Source of the DNA: a virus
Virus record (IMG/VR): IMGVR_UViG_3300025073_000028
Location: 1 to 64,000 of that record
Strand: one strand, 5' to 3'
DNA length: 64,000 nucleotides
The notes under the pieces were generated by a model. It was not told the DNA's origin. It worked only from the letters and a program-made list of their open reading frames with translations, and made no database searches. Made by a program: the position numbers and the translations under genes. Below, piece by piece: positions 40,492 to 47,850 of this stretch (the stretch's first letter is position 1; every line of letters starts with the position of its first letter).

Positions 40492-40731
40492 ATGAAGATA
40501 GAATTTTTACTAAAAGACCTTGAATATAAAATCCCTACTGATAATGTATATAAAAAAATTGCAAAGATTTTAAGACAAGAAGTATCTAAATACGTTGTAG
40601 ATAACAACATTAAAGAAGAAATCAAATATGAAATTATTTTTGATAAAACAATAGTTACTTATTTATCTATACTCTTTAATTGTAAAAATGATTTTTCAGT
40701 GAAGTTAATAAAACAAGTATTTGCGCTTTAA
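40492..40731 (+). CDS. Small basic helical protein
   Basis: 79 residues, mostly helical and Lys-rich; TAGGAG upstream. Not recognised. Confidence 0.55.
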   Translation: MKIEFLLKDLEYKIPTDNVYKKIAKILRQEVSKYVVDNNIKEEIKYEIIFDKTIVTYLSILFNCKNDFSVKLIKQVFAL

Positions 40732-40782
40732 AAAATTAAACTTATAGATATCTCTAATAAAATAAAAGAGAGTTAAAACGAT

Positions 40783-41037
40783 ATGCAAACTGAAAATGTC
40801 TATGGCATTTGGTTTCCCGAAGTTAATTTATGGTATAACGACCATGCACGTAATCCTTCAGATTACATGACCTATATTCCTTCAACAAAACTTGCTGTAG
40901 TTGAAAGACGGGCTAAACATTGTTTGAATAATGAATATACTCAACGATGTTTGCGCCTAACTAAGCCTTTATTTATTCTTGAAGTTATAGAATTTAAACT
41001 TGTACAAGTAAATCATCGTATTGTTTTAGATAACTAG
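40783..41037 (+). CDS. Small hypothetical protein
   Basis: 84 residues beginning MQTENVYGIWFPEVNLWYND; alpha/beta, ends in a beta strand pair. AGAGAG upstream. Not recognised. Confidence 0.55.
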   Translation: MQTENVYGIWFPEVNLWYNDHARNPSDYMTYIPSTKLAVVERRAKHCLNNEYTQRCLRLTKPLFILEVIEFKLVQVNHRIVLDN

Positions 41038-41065
41038 GAATATTTCCTTACTTAAAAGGAGAAAT

Positions 41066-41158
41066 ATGGAAAGTGAAGATAAACTTCGTATGTGGATTGC
41101 TATAACGGGAATGATTTGTGGCACAATAATTTATACAATAAACACCCTTTGGGGATAA
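41066..41158 (+). CDS. 30-residue membrane micropeptide, duplicated at 41382
   Basis: AAGGAG upstream; acidic head then RMWIAITGMICGTIIYTINT and LWG. An 80-plus-base near-identical copy lies 290 bases downstream. Confidence 0.5.
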   Translation: MESEDKLRMWIAITGMICGTIIYTINTLWG

Positions 41159-41173
41159 ATTCTAGGAGAAACT

Positions 41174-41368
41174 ATGTGTTTTTGGTGTTCCATAATTCCT
41201 ATTTTACTTGTCCTTATAATTATATATTTAGGAGAACGAAAAGCTTTTAAAGAAGAATTTCAAAATTCAGGTATAAAAGAGAAAATTATGGGATGTAGCG
41301 AAGCACTAGCATTTTTAACTATATTTATTATGCTGCTTATAGCGTTTTCGTCTTTTACATCAAAGTGA
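41174..41368 (+). CDS. Two-span membrane protein
   Basis: 64 residues: spans at 3-21 and 42-60 with a charged loop (KAFKEEFQNSGIKEK). AGGAG upstream. Its 3' end runs into the duplicated block, so the duplication fused to its stop region. Confidence 0.5.
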   Translation: MCFWCSIIPILLVLIIIYLGERKAFKEEFQNSGIKEKIMGCSEALAFLTIFIMLLIAFSSFTSK

Positions 41369-41381
41369 AGATAAACTTCGC

Positions 41382-41453
41382 ATGTGGATTGCTATAACTG
41401 GAATAATTTGCGGCACAATAATTTATGCAATAAATACCATTTGGAGATGCTAA
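41382..41453 (+). pseudogene. Duplicate of the 41066 micropeptide, lacking its own start region
   Basis: The block 41368-41450 repeats 41072-41156 with few changes (MWIAITGIICGTIIYAINTI). The original ATG and ribosome binding site are absent, leaving only an internal Met. Remnant or weakly translated. Confidence 0.5.
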
Positions 41454-41494
41454 GAAAAAGGAAATAAAAATAAACTTAACTTTTAGGAGAAATT

Positions 41495-41722
41495 ATGTTT
41501 TCATGTTTTTTAACAATCATGTTTATTGGTGTCTCAATCTTTTTTATTTATATATGTTTACTTTATACTCTCCCAAAATCTTTTTATAAAGGGTATCGGA
41601 TAAATCCACCGCCATCTTTTCCAAAGCCACCTCCTCCACCTCCACCACCTCCACGTAAAAAAAGTGAGGCGGATACAATTGTAGAACTTCTTAATGAAAT
41701 TAAAGAGAAAAATAGAGGCTAA
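41495..41722 (+). CDS. Membrane protein with polyproline linker
   Basis: 75 residues: one span (residues 5-27), a proline run of nine within KPPPPPPPPPRKK, and a short charged helix. Anchor, rigid spacer and helix resemble spanin or surface-tether design, but no lipobox is present. AGGAG upstream. Confidence 0.55.
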   Translation: MFSCFLTIMFIGVSIFFIYICLLYTLPKSFYKGYRINPPPSFPKPPPPPPPPPRKKSEADTIVELLNEIKEKNRG

Positions 41723-41723
41723 T

Positions 41724-41984
41724 ATGTGCAATGAATGTGGCTATGAACAAGCTATTTTGGACTTATTTGATGAATTCGAAGAAGAAGCAAAGGCAATCAG
41801 CAAGGATCAGTTTGGCCTGCTTGAAACTAAATTTGACATTATTCTTAGACTTCTTAAACAATGTAGTTCTGATGGCAGATATTATTTGGCTTACAATAAA
41901 AGGTATCAATATATAAAGCAGACCTTTTCAGACAAGGGATATATAGGCTTTATCAACTCTCTTGTTTCTATGGAGGAAATATGA
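41724..41984 (+). CDS. Small acidic protein with N-terminal Cys
   Basis: 86 residues: MCNECGYEQAILDLFDEFEE, helical. The start follows the previous stop by one base with GAGGCTA. Its stop overlaps the next ATG. Function unknown. Confidence 0.55.
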   Translation: MCNECGYEQAILDLFDEFEEEAKAISKDQFGLLETKFDIILRLLKQCSSDGRYYLAYNKRYQYIKQTFSDKGYIGFINSLVSMEEI

Positions 41985-42170
41985 CAGAGCAACAAAAACA
42001 ACGGATTGAAATGCTTCGTATGAAGAATTATTATATAAATGGAGATTTGCACCAGCCGGTGATCCTTGGTTTCAAGGTGAAACTGGCAAGTATTACAGTA
42101 AAGTAATAGTAGAAAAAAAACGGACATGTGATCATGTCCAAGCCAGTAAAAATGTAGGCTGGGAAAAATA
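41981..42170 (+). pseudogene. Small gene with apparent frameshift
   Basis: The ATG frame gives MTEQQKQRIEMLRMKNYY and then reads unlikely sequence to a stop at 42106. The +2 frame from about 42031 reads WRFAPAGDPWFQGETGKYYS ... HVQASKNVGWEK to a stop at 42170, which looks like real protein. A one-base indel near 42030 (TTATATAAATGG) would join them. Could be decay, a sequencing error or programmed frameshifting. Confidence 0.5.
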
Positions 42171-42215
42171 AAAGTTTATGACAAAAGAAACAACCTTTTA
42201 TAATAGAAGTAAATT

Positions 42216-42605
42216 ATGAGATTAAGTATTCAGTTCATACAAGACTTATCTTCAGATGTTGCTCCTCCACGACAAGAACCTAAATATTATGTAGATCAAC
42301 AACAATTAGTTTTTGAATTCGGTTATTGGAATCAAGGGTCTTACTTTCAAGTAACACTTAAAGAACAAAGATTTCCAGAAAACGAAGGCCCATATTGGAA
42401 GGAAAAAACTTCTGTAACTTTTTATGATAAACATTATATGGCCTATAAAGAAATAATGGACATGCTGACTTCAGGAGAAATACGCGGTCCGTCTGCTATT
42501 TCAAGTGTTTATAAACTTTTATGGAATATTGTTCTCCCAAGTGAATTTATACAGCAAGTTCTTCCTCTCTATTATCAATATTATAAGACACATGAAAAAA
42601 ATTAA
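42216..42605 (+). CDS. Hypothetical protein
   Basis: 129 residues, alpha/beta with aromatic residues (FEFGYWNQGSYFQVTLKEQR). Weak upstream site (AGAAGT). Not recognised. Confidence 0.55.
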   Translation: MRLSIQFIQDLSSDVAPPRQEPKYYVDQQQLVFEFGYWNQGSYFQVTLKEQRFPENEGPYWKEKTSVTFYDKHYMAYKEIMDMLTSGEIRGPSAISSVYKLLWNIVLPSEFIQQVLPLYYQYYKTHEKN

Positions 42606-42626
42606 GTTTAACCTTGAGGAAAAACC

Positions 42627-42890
42627 ATGAATACTTATACTGATAGTGAATTGATTAATTGGTTAGAAGATCAAGAAGGCTATGCTCTTATCTCTGACGA
42701 CAGAGGACATTGGGCTATTTCTTCTTCTGGTTTCCAAGAATGTCCCATGGAAGTTCCAAGTGACCTTGTTACGACTTTCATTATTGAAAAAGAACAATGG
42801 AAAAAGACTATTCGAGAAGCAATTCTCTATGCGATACAAGAAAGAGAAGAAAATGAAGAAGAAGATAAACAAGACAAGGAGGCGAAATGA
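42627..42890 (+). CDS. Small acidic protein
   Basis: 87 residues; N-terminal globular part (LINWLEDQEGYALISDDRGH) and a Glu/Lys-rich helical tail. GAGG upstream. It overlaps the start of the next, GC-rich gene. Confidence 0.55.
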   Translation: MNTYTDSELINWLEDQEGYALISDDRGHWAISSSGFQECPMEVPSDLVTTFIIEKEQWKKTIREAILYAIQEREENEEEDKQDKEAK

Positions 42891-43138
42891 GCTTTACTGA
42901 AAATATTATCGATGACTTCAAGGAAAACCAAAGGCCCACAACCACATCCATCGACATGGAGCGGCTGATATGGGCGGCGGCGTTCATTGAAACACTGCGG
43001 TACAACGGGGGAGACATCTCCTGGGAAACCGCCGACAACGCGGTAACAGTGTACCGCAAGATCAAACAAGCCAAGGAGGCACAAGTCGCCGACGATGCCG
43101 TGAAACTGTACCAAGAAACAAGTAATCCAAGGAGATAG
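42887..43138 (+). CDS. Small helical phage protein, GC-rich
   Basis: 83 residues: MERLIWAAAFIETLRYN ... ADNAVTVYRKIKQAKEA. The composition and W-A-A-x-F-x-x-x-x pattern are common in small phage proteins of unknown role. Codons end mostly in C or G, unlike both flanks, suggesting recent acquisition. AAGGAGG upstream. Confidence 0.6.
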   Translation: MSFTENIIDDFKENQRPTTTSIDMERLIWAAAFIETLRYNGGDISWETADNAVTVYRKIKQAKEAQVADDAVKLYQETSNPRR

Positions 43139-43139
43139 C

Positions 43140-43550
43140 ATGTACGTGATCGACGCCGCACGGCAACACCGCGACGCGAACGGATACCACGGGCTCTACA
43201 GGATGGCGAGAGAAACACAGGAAGTAGTGTGTTCCTGCACGGCGATGGAGAGATGTGCTTTCATGTTAGGTTGCGAATACGGTTATCTCCAGCCCGACGG
43301 CAAGATCGGCCCGGACAATCCAGAGGGAGCCAACATGAACGTCAAAGGAATAACACTCCAACATCTGACCACCAACAACTTCGGTGGGTTGTACAATGAA
43401 GACGAGTGTGACAACGGGTGTACATTAGGTGACCTCATGCCCTGCTCATCTTGTTTGGTTGAAAATTGCAAACCAGGCTACCTCCAGCCAGACGGAAGCA
43501 TCGGCCCGGACAAGCTCGCCGCCACCGACATCAGGAGGACTGCGCCATAA
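43140..43550 (+). CDS. Cys-rich protein with GYLQPDG repeat
   Basis: 136 residues, GC-rich. GYLQPDGKIGPDNPEG and GYLQPDGSIGPDKLAAT are internal repeats. CSCTAMERC and DLMPCSSCLVENC are likely metal sites. It ends in RRTAP, encoded by the AGGAGGACTGCGCCAT block that recurs at two later junctions; here the ATG of that block is lost. Function unknown. Confidence 0.6.
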   Translation: MYVIDAARQHRDANGYHGLYRMARETQEVVCSCTAMERCAFMLGCEYGYLQPDGKIGPDNPEGANMNVKGITLQHLTTNNFGGLYNEDECDNGCTLGDLMPCSSCLVENCKPGYLQPDGSIGPDKLAATDIRRTAP

Positions 43551-43603
43551 TTAAGCACAAGCGAAGCAATGCGGAAAAGAACGAGCGATGGAGAAGAAGA
43601 ATC

Positions 43604-44044
43604 ATGAAGATTTGGATATTCCCAAGAACTTTCGTAAAAGAGATACTTGAAAAACAAGAATTTCGTCCTAATATTAATATCATTTCTATCAATGATACAT
43701 TAGAAGAAGCCGAAGTAATAAAAACTCTCGCACAAAATATAAGAATACTTTCTCTAGTGTTCTTCGATATTGATGAAACTGTTCCGGAACATCCTGAGTA
43801 TATTCTTTTTCAAGAAGAACATGCCAAACAAATCTTAGATTTTGTTAAAGGACATGAGACAGAAAATTTTGTCATACATTGTGCTGCTGGAATTTCTCGT
43901 TCTGGAGCAGTCGGAACATTTCTTAATGATCTTCACGGAGAGGAATACTCAGTTTTCAAAGAACGGAATCCTAATATCATACCTAACCAACACATAGTCA
44001 AAACAATGAGGAAAACTTATGACAATCTGGCAGAAAGATCCTAA
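43604..44044 (+). CDS. Dual-specificity-type protein phosphatase
   Basis: 146 residues. Signature HCAAGISRSGAVG with Cys93 and Arg99 (HCx5R). An upstream general-acid region FFDIDETVPEH contains Asp residues. This is the minimal size of phage tyrosine or dual-specificity phosphatases. It may act on host phosphoproteins or on RNA 5' ends; the substrate cannot be told. The end overlaps the next lectin-fold gene by 26 bases. Confidence 0.8.
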   Translation: MKIWIFPRTFVKEILEKQEFRPNINIISINDTLEEAEVIKTLAQNIRILSLVFFDIDETVPEHPEYILFQEEHAKQILDFVKGHETENFVIHCAAGISRSGAVGTFLNDLHGEEYSVFKERNPNIIPNQHIVKTMRKTYDNLAERS

Positions 44045-44327
44045 AACCGGATTAGAATGGGGACCTGAATCTAAAGAAAGGATGACCTGGGATGAGGCAG
44101 AAGCCTGGTGTAAGGAACTGGGTGGAAAGCAGGCTAAACCTTGGGAGTTGTGTTACCTCTTTCATGAAGGCCTAGAAGAGATTAAAGTAACAATGAAGGG
44201 GAAAATATTCTGGTCCTCATACGACGGTGGCCACACCGGCTGCGCGTGGTTCATGAATTTCAACTACGGCCTCGTCGACTACGTCAGTAAGGATAGCTAC
44301 AACTACGCGCGTTGTGTGCGGCCGTGA
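44019..44327 (+). CDS. DUF1566/Lcl-fold protein with variable end, short form
   Basis: 102 residues, lacking the MTCKILEKL leader and starting at MTIWQKDPKTGLEWGP. Core FWSSYDGGHTGCAWFMNFNY ... YNYARCVRP. The GC-rich end has NNC codons at the variable sites. Downstream tail is shorter than in other copies. Confidence 0.75.
   Translation: MTIWQKDPKTGLEWGPESKERMTWDEAEAWCKELGGKQAKPWELCYLFHEGLEEIKVTMKGKIFWSSYDGGHTGCAWFMNFNYGLVDYVSKDSYNYARCVRP
44208..44327 (+). repeat. DGR-type variable repeat, copy B
   Basis: TTCTGG to CGGCCGTGA. Aligns codon by codon with copies A, C and D; shares GCGTGG, AATTTCAACTACGGC and GCGCGTTGTGTGCGGCCG. Confidence 0.7.
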
Positions 44328-44352
44328 TCGGTCTTGATACCTGGGAGGAGCC

Positions 44353-44556
44353 ATGAGTGGCGATTTCGTCAACATTCGTATCATAATTTGGCACATCATC
44401 ATTGGCCCTGACGAGTGGCCAAGAATCCTAAAAAAGAATAGCTATTGGATCGGAAGGTGGCATAAAAATCCAATAGAAATAAACAAGTTTGACATCTTTG
44501 GATGTATAGGCTTTCTTCTGAAAAAGCTAAATCAGGCCAGGAGGACTGCTCCATGA
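44353..44556 (+). CDS. Small hypothetical protein ending in RRTAP
   Basis: 67 residues, aromatic and basic (IIIWHIIIGPDEWPRILKKN). GGGAGGAG upstream. Ends through the AGGAGGACTGCTCCATGA junction, which is the ribosome binding site and start of the next gene. Confidence 0.5.
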   Translation: MSGDFVNIRIIIWHIIIGPDEWPRILKKNSYWIGRWHKNPIEINKFDIFGCIGFLLKKLNQARRTAP

Positions 44557-44804
44557 GCGAGAGACTCAACGAATACATGAGGTGCAGGAAAAGTGGAGGA
44601 CACAATTGGCGTTACAATTACGACGTAAAAACATCGTCAAACCAGGCGTACCTGTTGGGACACTATCAGGGTTTGTTGGATGAGCTTATTGATTCGATTG
44701 GAATCAATATTGCCTTGGACCTTGTTTGTTCTATCAACGACATTGCTCACAAGATCAACAAACTGCGCGACGAAATCGATATAACCAAGAGGACCGCGCC
44801 ATGA
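44553..44804 (+). CDS. Small helical protein ending in KRTAP
   Basis: 83 residues, starts at the ATGA of the junction block. Helical (YLLGHYQGLLDELIDSIGIN). Ends through a second copy of the junction block. Function unknown. Confidence 0.55.
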   Translation: MSERLNEYMRCRKSGGHNWRYNYDVKTSSNQAYLLGHYQGLLDELIDSIGINIALDLVCSINDIAHKINKLRDEIDITKRTAP

Positions 44805-45108
44805 GCAAGTGGATCAAAGATATGGAAACCGGAAAAGAATGGGGACCAATCTCTGAGAAAAGAATGACATGGAACGAGGCTCAGGAGTGGGCAAAAAAGC
44901 AAGGAGGACGTGTAGCCAAACGGTGGGAACTGGTACAACTCTGTGACGAGTGGCCGGAGGAAATAGTTGGCCCATGCGCGATAAGAATTTCTGGTCGTCG
45001 TCGTCCCACGTCAACGACACCGACTACGCGTGGTACGTGGGTTTCGGCTACGGCTTCGTCAACTACGACTTTAAGGTTAACTACCTCTACGCGCGTTGTG
45101 TGCGGTAG
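44801..45108 (+). pseudogene. Frameshifted DUF1566/Lcl-fold gene with intact variable repeat
   Basis: From MSKWIKDMETGKEWGPISEK the frame follows the family until EEIVGP. A one-base loss (CCATGCGCGAT where CCAATGCGCGAT would fit) shifts it; the correct frame continues MRDKNFWSSSSHVNDTDYAW ... YARCVR and stops at 45108. The variable repeat itself is clean, so the lesion looks recent, or is an assembly error. Confidence 0.7.
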
Positions 45109-45132
45109 TGATCAGTTTGAAAATTTGAAACT
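44989..45132 (+). repeat. DGR-type variable repeat, copy C, with conserved 3' tail
   Basis: TTCTGG to TTTGAAAATTTGAAACTT. Relative to A and D: AAT to GGT, AAC to GGC, AAT to TTT, all at adenine-type positions; constant codons unchanged. Confidence 0.75.
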
Positions 45133-45143
45133 TGGAGAGAATC

Positions 45144-45533
45144 ATGATTACATGCACTCTTTATAATAAAGATAAATATGTATTAGATTGTTATAATCTT
45201 AATCTCGATATAAATCTTGACAAAAAATCTTTGTGCAAAAATTTACTAAAAAATAAAAATTTCATTGATTCTTGGCAACCAGGAACTTTTGCTAGGTTAC
45301 AAGACAATCTAAAAACAAAATGGGTTTGTGCGTCAAGACTTTTTCTAGCTATGAAAGATAATGTTGCACAAAAAATGGACAAAAATTATATTGAATATTT
45401 ACAAAGTAGACCTGGATGGGTCTTCGTTCCTGATGATTTAAAAACTAAACTAAACAATCTTAACTTCAATGATGCAGATCTTCAACATGCCTTAGATTAT
45501 GTATTGCAATATGAAGCAGGCTTAGGCCAATAA
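45144..45533 (+). CDS. Hypothetical protein
   Basis: 129 residues, Asn/Lys/Leu-rich, alpha-helical (KKSLCKNLLKNKNFIDSWQP). GGAGAG upstream of the chosen ATG. Not recognised. Confidence 0.55.
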   Translation: MITCTLYNKDKYVLDCYNLNLDINLDKKSLCKNLLKNKNFIDSWQPGTFARLQDNLKTKWVCASRLFLAMKDNVAQKMDKNYIEYLQSRPGWVFVPDDLKTKLNNLNFNDADLQHALDYVLQYEAGLGQ

Positions 45534-45548
45534 TCCGAGGAGGATTAT

Positions 45549-45809
45549 ATGTATACTTTAGTTGAAGAAAGCCTCTCTCAAACAATTAGTGCTGCGTTTT
45601 CTACTTGGACATCTCAACATCCGTTATGGATGACAGTACCTTTCCCATTTCTTATCCGTGGTCTTATCAAAGGATTTATCAAAGCCGTTATACTCGCAAA
45701 CATTGACAATGTAGACTTCGAGAAAGAAGTTCGTGATTTGTTGACAGAAGAATATATTGTTGAACTTTGCAAATATGGAAAAGACTATCAAAAACGCTTT
45801 CATCAATAA
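45549..45809 (+). CDS. Hypothetical protein with hydrophobic segment
   Basis: 86 residues; residues 28-50 are hydrophobic (MTVPFPFLIRGLIKGFIKAV), amphipathic rather than a clear membrane span. GAGGAGG upstream. Function unknown. Confidence 0.55.
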   Translation: MYTLVEESLSQTISAAFSTWTSQHPLWMTVPFPFLIRGLIKGFIKAVILANIDNVDFEKEVRDLLTEEYIVELCKYGKDYQKRFHQ

Positions 45810-45818
45810 GGAGCAAAT

Positions 45819-46133
45819 ATGCTTATTTTTAAAAATAACGAAGAAGTACAAAAAATGATTCTTGATGCAAAACACATGGCTGCTTCTCTCGCACTAGATA
45901 ATAGAAATGATCCTAATTCAATTGAACAAAGACTACTTACGCTAATAAATACTTATGCCTTTCTATGTTGTTTGGCGTACAAAAATATGACATGGAAAGA
46001 AATTAAAGAAAAATTACAAAATCCTGATTTTGACGAAGCATTTGAAATTACAGTTAAAAGCTTCAATCTAGAAATAGAGCAAATGGTAAAAGAAGAATTG
46101 ACAAAAAATACCATAAATAATATTCCTGTGTAA
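45819..46133 (+). CDS. Small helical protein, paralogue of 34109
   Basis: 104 residues; C-terminal half aligns with the gene at 34109 and both end in NTIN-x-x-P-x. AAGGAG upstream. Function unknown. Confidence 0.55.
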   Translation: MLIFKNNEEVQKMILDAKHMAASLALDNRNDPNSIEQRLLTLINTYAFLCCLAYKNMTWKEIKEKLQNPDFDEAFEITVKSFNLEIEQMVKEELTKNTINNIPV

Positions 46134-46141
46134 GGATTAAT

Positions 46142-46450
46142 ATGAAAACTACAGGTTCAGATTTTTATTATGTTTTTCTTGATGATCCTGATAACCCTGG
46201 AATGTTTACAATAAATATTTGTCCGGTTAAATTCTGGAATAAATATCGTTATTGTAAAAGCGAGGAAACATTTCAAGAATTTAAATATTTTGAAAGTATT
46301 GGACTTGTTAAAGAAATGGAATTTTGTTATAGCTTTGATAAAGTATTTTGGGATCCTTTTGATATTAACCAGGTAAGAATAGCGTTAGACCAAGAAGGTT
46401 TCCAAACTAATTCAGATTATACAGCTTTCATTTCAGGAGGTTATATCTAA
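46142..46450 (+). CDS. YSFYY-family small protein, copy 1
   Basis: 102 residues: GSDFYYVFLDDPDNPGMF ... a W/Y-rich middle ... QVRIALDQEGFQTN. The same layout occurs at 51601 and 52332 (SDFYYCLDNF; YSFYYSILEG), each just before or after a lectin-fold gene. Unknown function. Confidence 0.55.
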   Translation: MKTTGSDFYYVFLDDPDNPGMFTINICPVKFWNKYRYCKSEETFQEFKYFESIGLVKEMEFCYSFDKVFWDPFDINQVRIALDQEGFQTNSDYTAFISGGYI

Positions 46451-46451
46451 T

Positions 46452-46772
46452 ATGAAAGACTATACCAACAAAATTAGTAAACAATTTCAATGCACTTGGC
46501 AAGAGGCAATAAACCTTCCAACCAAGCTCAACGCAGAGAAGCACCTTGGCTTTGACGACTGGTATCTTCCGGGAGTCAATGAATTAATGAATGCCATTGA
46601 TAGGGAAACCGGGAAGACAGCTCCGGGGCTGGAGGGATTGAGAGGTCTATTCTGGTCGTCGTCGTCCTACGTCTACAACTCCGTCTTCGCGTGGTACGTG
46701 AATTTCGACTACGGCTACGTCGGCCTCGACAATAAGGATAACGACTACGACGCGCGTTGTGTGCGGCCGTGA
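46452..46772 (+). CDS. DUF1566/Lcl-fold protein, canonical form, with variable end
   Basis: 106 residues. This copy keeps the classical Lcl wording: TWQEAINLPTKLNAEKHLGF, DDWYLPGVNELM, then FWSSSSYVYNSVFAWYVNFD ... YDARCVRP. It lacks the leader of the other copies and is the closest to bacterial DUF1566 proteins, so it may be the ancestral target. It starts one base after the previous stop. Confidence 0.8.
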   Translation: MKDYTNKISKQFQCTWQEAINLPTKLNAEKHLGFDDWYLPGVNELMNAIDRETGKTAPGLEGLRGLFWSSSSYVYNSVFAWYVNFDYGYVGLDNKDNDYDARCVRP

Positions 46773-46790
46773 TCTTTTTGAAAATTCAAG
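46650..46790 (+). repeat. DGR-type variable repeat, copy D, with 3' tail
   Basis: TTCTGGTCGTCGTCGTCC to TTTTTGAAAATTCAAGT. Contains several AAC/AAT codons and the full GCGCGTTGTGTGCGGCCG block. Confidence 0.75.
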
Positions 46791-46795
46791 TATTG

Positions 46796-46819
46796 ACACA
46801 AAGATTTAATGCTTTGTGT
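46796..46819 (+). terminator. Hairpin after the lectin-fold gene
   Basis: ACACAAAG pairs perfectly with CTTTGTGT, followed by TGTTT. A weak terminator or RNA-stabilising stem between the variable gene and the SLOG gene. Confidence 0.4.
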
Positions 46820-46849
46820 TGTTTAAAAAGCTACCTGAGGAGGTAAGCC

Positions 46850-47446
46850 ATGCGTTTTTACACTGGTTCAGCAGATCGGGAAGTGAGTCAAGAAAATTTG
46901 GACCGTTTTACGGCGTTTGCCAAACGTCTCTCTAAGTTGGGATTTATTGCTCGACTTGGTGGAGAAACGAATGTCTCGAAAGCCTTTGAAGAAGGAGCGG
47001 GCTTTAGGTGTAGCGTATATTTGCCTTGGACAAACTTCAATAACCATCCCAGTCAACACAATAGGATTAGCCGTCAAGCCTACTGTATTGCAGAGCAAAA
47101 TTGGTATCGACTTGGTGTCAATGAAGAAGGCAACAATGTCGAAATCAACTGGTCTCATCTCAAAACGCCGACTCGCAAGATCATGGCACGCACTAGCTAC
47201 ATGATTCTTGGAGACAACTTGAACGATCCTAGTTCTTTTATGATCACTTGTTTCGAGAAAGATCCTACTGGTGACACTGCGCAACTTTGCCGTCTGGCTA
47301 AGAAAGCAGGGGTAAAAATTTACAATCTTGCCAATGCCAAGGACGGAAAAGACTTGGACAAGTATCTCCAAAGCCTTGAGTATCCAAACGAAACCAGTCT
47401 TGGTTTAGCGACTAATGATGCTCGCCTTCCTCTGCTAGAGGGTTAA
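46850..47446 (+). CDS. SLOG-like protein, second copy
   Basis: 198 residues. Shares LPWTNFNNH (LPWPKFNDH in 36258), the AxxxW/xxLG segment, MILGDNLNDPSSF and GVKIYNLA with the SLOG protein at 36258, but the N-terminal nucleotide loop is changed (MRFYTGSADREVSQ instead of AGIGSRETP). So the fold is kept while ligand binding may differ. GAGGAGG upstream. Confidence 0.7.
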   Translation: MRFYTGSADREVSQENLDRFTAFAKRLSKLGFIARLGGETNVSKAFEEGAGFRCSVYLPWTNFNNHPSQHNRISRQAYCIAEQNWYRLGVNEEGNNVEINWSHLKTPTRKIMARTSYMILGDNLNDPSSFMITCFEKDPTGDTAQLCRLAKKAGVKIYNLANAKDGKDLDKYLQSLEYPNETSLGLATNDARLPLLEG

Positions 47447-47460
47447 ATCAAGGAGTACAT

Positions 47461-47589
47461 ATGCAATGGGCCGTAGATACTCTAATCTGGATCGGAGTTA
47501 CTGCCTTGGGGACTATTGTCGGCATTTTAGGCTTAGATGCCGCTAGTCGAACATGCGGACATATCAAAGAACATCTCCACAAAGAATAA
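47461..47589 (+). CDS. Membrane peptide, paralogue of 35688
   Basis: 42 residues: MQWAVDTLIWIGVTALGTIV then a polar tail with HIKEHLHKE. AAGGAG upstream. Paired with a SLOG gene like its paralogue. Confidence 0.55.
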   Translation: MQWAVDTLIWIGVTALGTIVGILGLDAASRTCGHIKEHLHKE

Positions 47590-47620
47590 ACTTTCTTACA
47601 TAGGTAAATACCCTTGGCTT

Positions 47621-47649
47621 TTGACTCAAAAAGCTAGAGGATATATAGT
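47621..47649 (+). promoter_or_regulatory. Sigma-70-like promoter before a tRNA cluster
   Basis: TTGACT, 17-base spacer, TATAGT. It lies about 30 bases before the first tRNA-like gene, in a gene-free gap, with no TGACATAAA motif nearby. Confidence 0.7.
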
Positions 47650-47682
47650 ATGAGCGCGGAAGGGGCTACATACTAATTTTAT

Positions 47683-47749
47683 GGGGCACTCTGGGAGACG
47701 TTTTTGGCTACGGTCATGAACGGAGGTTGGTTCGATTCCAACGGCTCCA
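47683..47749 (+). tRNA. tRNA-like gene with enlarged anticodon loop
   Basis: Acceptor GGGGC/GCTCC (5 bp), small D-arm CTC/GAG, stem CGTTT/GAACG with a 14-base loop, and a normal T-arm GTTGG-TTCGATT-CCAAC. Only 67 bases. Either degenerate or an unusual tRNA; identity not assignable. Confidence 0.45.
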
Positions 47750-47759
47750 CTCTTCAAAA

Positions 47760-47827
47760 GACCATCAGCTCAAGAGAGAGCCCTACATGGTACGTAGGAA
47801 GGGATGGGGCAGTTCCACCGATGGTCA
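47760..47827 (+). tRNA. tRNA-like gene, possible Thr(GGU)
   Basis: Acceptor GACCATC/GATGGTC, D-arm CTC/GAG, anticodon stem CCTAC/GTAGG with loop ATGGTAC (anticodon GGU). The T-arm is imperfect (GATGG/CCACC with loop GGCAGTT instead of TTCRA). 68 bases. Probably decaying. Confidence 0.55.
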
Positions 47828-47850
47828 TCCTTTTTAAAATCTAAAATGAG

